Below, piece by piece: positions 61,701 through 64,000 of a stretch of 64,000 nt of DNA. Origin of the DNA: Lepeophtheirus salmonis (lineage: Eukaryota; Arthropoda; Copepoda; Siphonostomatoida; Caligidae); NCBI RefSeq assembly GCF_016086655.4, contig NC_052131.2, forward strand, positions 7,299,940-7,363,939, given 5' to 3'. The position numbers and the translations under genes are program-made. The stretch's first letter is position 1. Every line of letters starts with the position of its first letter. The notes beneath the pieces are model-generated. The model saw nothing but the letters and a program-made list of their open reading frames with translations. It searched no databases and was not told the origin of the DNA.

Positions 61701-64000
61701 AAACATTTCATTGTATATTTATAAAATAAAGAATTATTTTTTGCTAGTCTTAATCACATATTCTCAATTCCCATTTTTTACAATTAGATCACTATGACTA
61801 ATAATACGTGTTTTTTTTTTTTTTAAACAGGAACCGTTTTTTTTATTTTTTTAACTTGATCGAACCTGCCACAAAAAAAAAATCAAGTGGTGAGCACTCA
61901 AAAAGACAATTTTTGATGGGCCTAGAGGCCTTTATCATTTTGAAATACACAGCCTGACCTGTGAGCTAAAAGTCAACTCGCATATTACTAGAATCCATAT
62001 ATCTCTTTTAAAAAAAAATATGAGACATGAAATCTTACTGAAACCGATATTACGAAATAAGTAATTACAGGATTTTCAGAATGAATAAAAACCCTGATAA
62101 ATTCTGGGAAAACAAATTCATACATACTGAGAGAAAAGCTTTACTTTCTACCCGCTATTCTACAATGTTTTTTTGGTTTTTGTGTGAATAGATAATAGAA
62201 CAGTCTTTCTTTTTAAAAAGAAAAAGAAAAAGCCTAAAATCAGTTGGTAGTGAGCCCATTCTTTCTAATTATTGAATAATAAATCATAATTGTTGAAATT
62301 TTTTTACAGCTTAACAAGGGCTTAATATTATGCCGCCGATCAACGTTCCGATCACTGATAAGAGTTTATTAATAAGAGAAAATTGATTTTTTGTAATAAA
62401 ATAAATATTAAATTTTATGTTAAGAGAGTATTAACTTTCAATAATAGTTTTTGACCTTAATTTTTACAACTTTATTAGTTTATTTTCATGCAAAAGTATC
62501 GGTGAGTAATTGCAAATCCTTATCAAATAACAAGACCTGGGGCTTTTGCAATATTTTGACTAGAAATGTAATAATGAGTAATTTGAATGATTACCATTAA
62601 ATTAGAAGCTCTTTATCGTTCGATTATTTATTAACTTTAAAGTAAATATTAAATAAGAGCAAAAACAAACAAAAAACAATAAATGGCAGTAATACCTTTA
62701 ACATTGTCAAATCTCTCGTATAACACTGTGTTAGTCTTGCATGGTCACTTACTTCATTATTTTCTAAGGATATTGATTTTTCCTGTTACTTAAAAAAAAA
62801 CTGAGTTAACAGCATAGAAAAAAGTAGCTGATTAAAGATTAGTTACTGATTAATCAATAGATCTGTAGCTTTTACAACAATCTATTTCTTTAATATTTCT
62901 GCTATTTCAATAATAGAAAAGAGTGCTAAATATTGTAATTTTAACAAGTACATATTAAATTAAGTAAATCCATAATGGGCTCATCACTATAGTATATACA
63001 TATTATGGTCTTTCAGCCTAACTTCATATATTGGTTTAATTTGAATTAATGCTTTCATTTCTCAAAAAGAGAAAGGCAAACTATACTGTTATTTTTCTTA
63101 AAAGTGTTTATCTTATGTTCACTTCATATTTACATATCTCACATAAAAGATATTAAATTTTTAGAAGGGGAGGTAAGAGATGGATTCCTTTAAGAGCTTA
63201 AAAAGCTAGAATGATATTATTTTTTCTTACATTTCCTTCTTATACACATGAACTTCATAGAAAGAGAAAAGAAGCATTAAAACTGAACATTGTTGTAAGG
63301 AAAATTTTCATACATAATCAAGAAGAGATGATTATACTCTGTGAATTGAGTTGAAAGCTTTTTCCATTAAGAATTTTCTTATTTTGTTCATGTATTCGAT
63401 ATGAACTTGAAAAATACCCGAATTGGATTTCTTATCAAATCATCAGCAAATCATAACGTTATTATTTTGTAAAGTTGTTATCCTTGTTGAATTTAGAGTA
63501 AAATTGACGGTCGACATAAAAATAATTTGCTTCTTATGTTATAATAAGATGCAAAATAGGATTTTTGAATATTTCCTTCCACTTCCCCCTCTCAAAGAAC
63601 GTCATAAAGAAAAGAAAATTGTTGTTAGTAGATAATTTAATTTACAAGGATTTCTAGATATATTGTCACTTTTTTAAATTTTGAATTAAACGCATGTTGA
63701 TGAAAAAATTAAAAATAGTTACTACCTCTGAATTTCTTAGTCTCTCAGCTATCAAATTTTTCAAGTAGAGTAATGATGTCGGGGAAAAAACATCTAGCAA
63801 CGGGTAGTTGATTTGATTATGGCGGAATACCTAGAAGAGGGAATCTTCTTTTTGCTGGAAACAATAATCTCTAAAAACATGGCTTGAGCTGAATGTTTTG
63901 TCCGATACGGACTAGAAGCGTCACCTGTGGATAATGTCAATACATCCTTTGTAGACTTGGTCAATTGTAAATATATTTTTGTCCATTTCTAAAAGATAAA
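58740..64000. other. AT-rich stretch without recognisable gene
   Basis: I see short chance frames (at most 92 codons) and A/T runs (for example 61810-61824 T-run, 61872-61881 A-run). 61886-61980 is somewhat GC-richer (GATGGGCCTAGAGGCC, CAGCCTGACCTGTGAGC) without a recognisable frame. 63775-63960 is also less AT-biased and could be the edge of a feature outside the window. Confidence 0.45.

Noticed and set aside
1..64000. CRISPR array, operon, riboswitch or bacterial-type system
   Set aside because: There are no regularly spaced identical repeats, no gene clusters and no bacterial-style coding density; the sequence is eukaryotic.

Overview
The window is eukaryotic nuclear DNA, very AT-rich, with long homopolymer tracts, no operon structure and no open reading frame longer than 199 codons. 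I see no host gene, exon chain, rRNA or functional tRNA gene. All recognisable protein-coding signal is decayed transposable-element sequence. The dense mariner/Tc1 debris in an AT-rich background fits an arthropod. A parasitic copepod such as a salmon louse (Lepeophtheirus) is my guess from general sequence character and could not be tested here.

Layout. 120-1060 and 46190-46960 are two copies of a composite repeat: inverted arms around a tRNA-like (SINE-type) core. Single arms recur near 6.0, 25.5, 55.4 and 56.4 kb. Mariner/Tc1 remnants lie at 10965-11874, 14414-14839, 21076-21345, 28569-29280, 31145-31775, 34755-35105, 37800-38085, 41700-42219, 49407-49975, 51166-52492, 57474-58240 and 58246-58735. 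Several have paired terminal inverted repeats and a TA target. The copy at 51166-52492 is full length but frameshifted; most others are internal-deletion derivatives with only the two ends of the transposase. Non-LTR retrotransposon (LINE) remnants are at 12531-13290 (-), 29390-31140 (+, with a YADD motif), 53300-53500 (-) and 53940-54818 (+, with AATAAA and poly(A)).

The most interesting item is 32312-33709 on the minus strand. It is a broken reading frame whose ordered motifs resemble the catalytic core of Transib/RAG1-type transposases, the family from which V(D)J recombinase arose. Other structured repeats are a foldback element (39391-40004), a ~107-bp tandem repeat (40988-41390), a GAGTC-rich stretch (38455-38990) and a GGACTGGTCC-type repeat at two sites.

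Nothing here forms a working pathway. The window reads as intergenic or intronic DNA built by successive insertions, with a cluster at 28.5-33.8 kb where mariner, LINE, mariner and Transib-like pieces sit nearly end to end. All family calls come from reading translated motifs by eye; no search was run.
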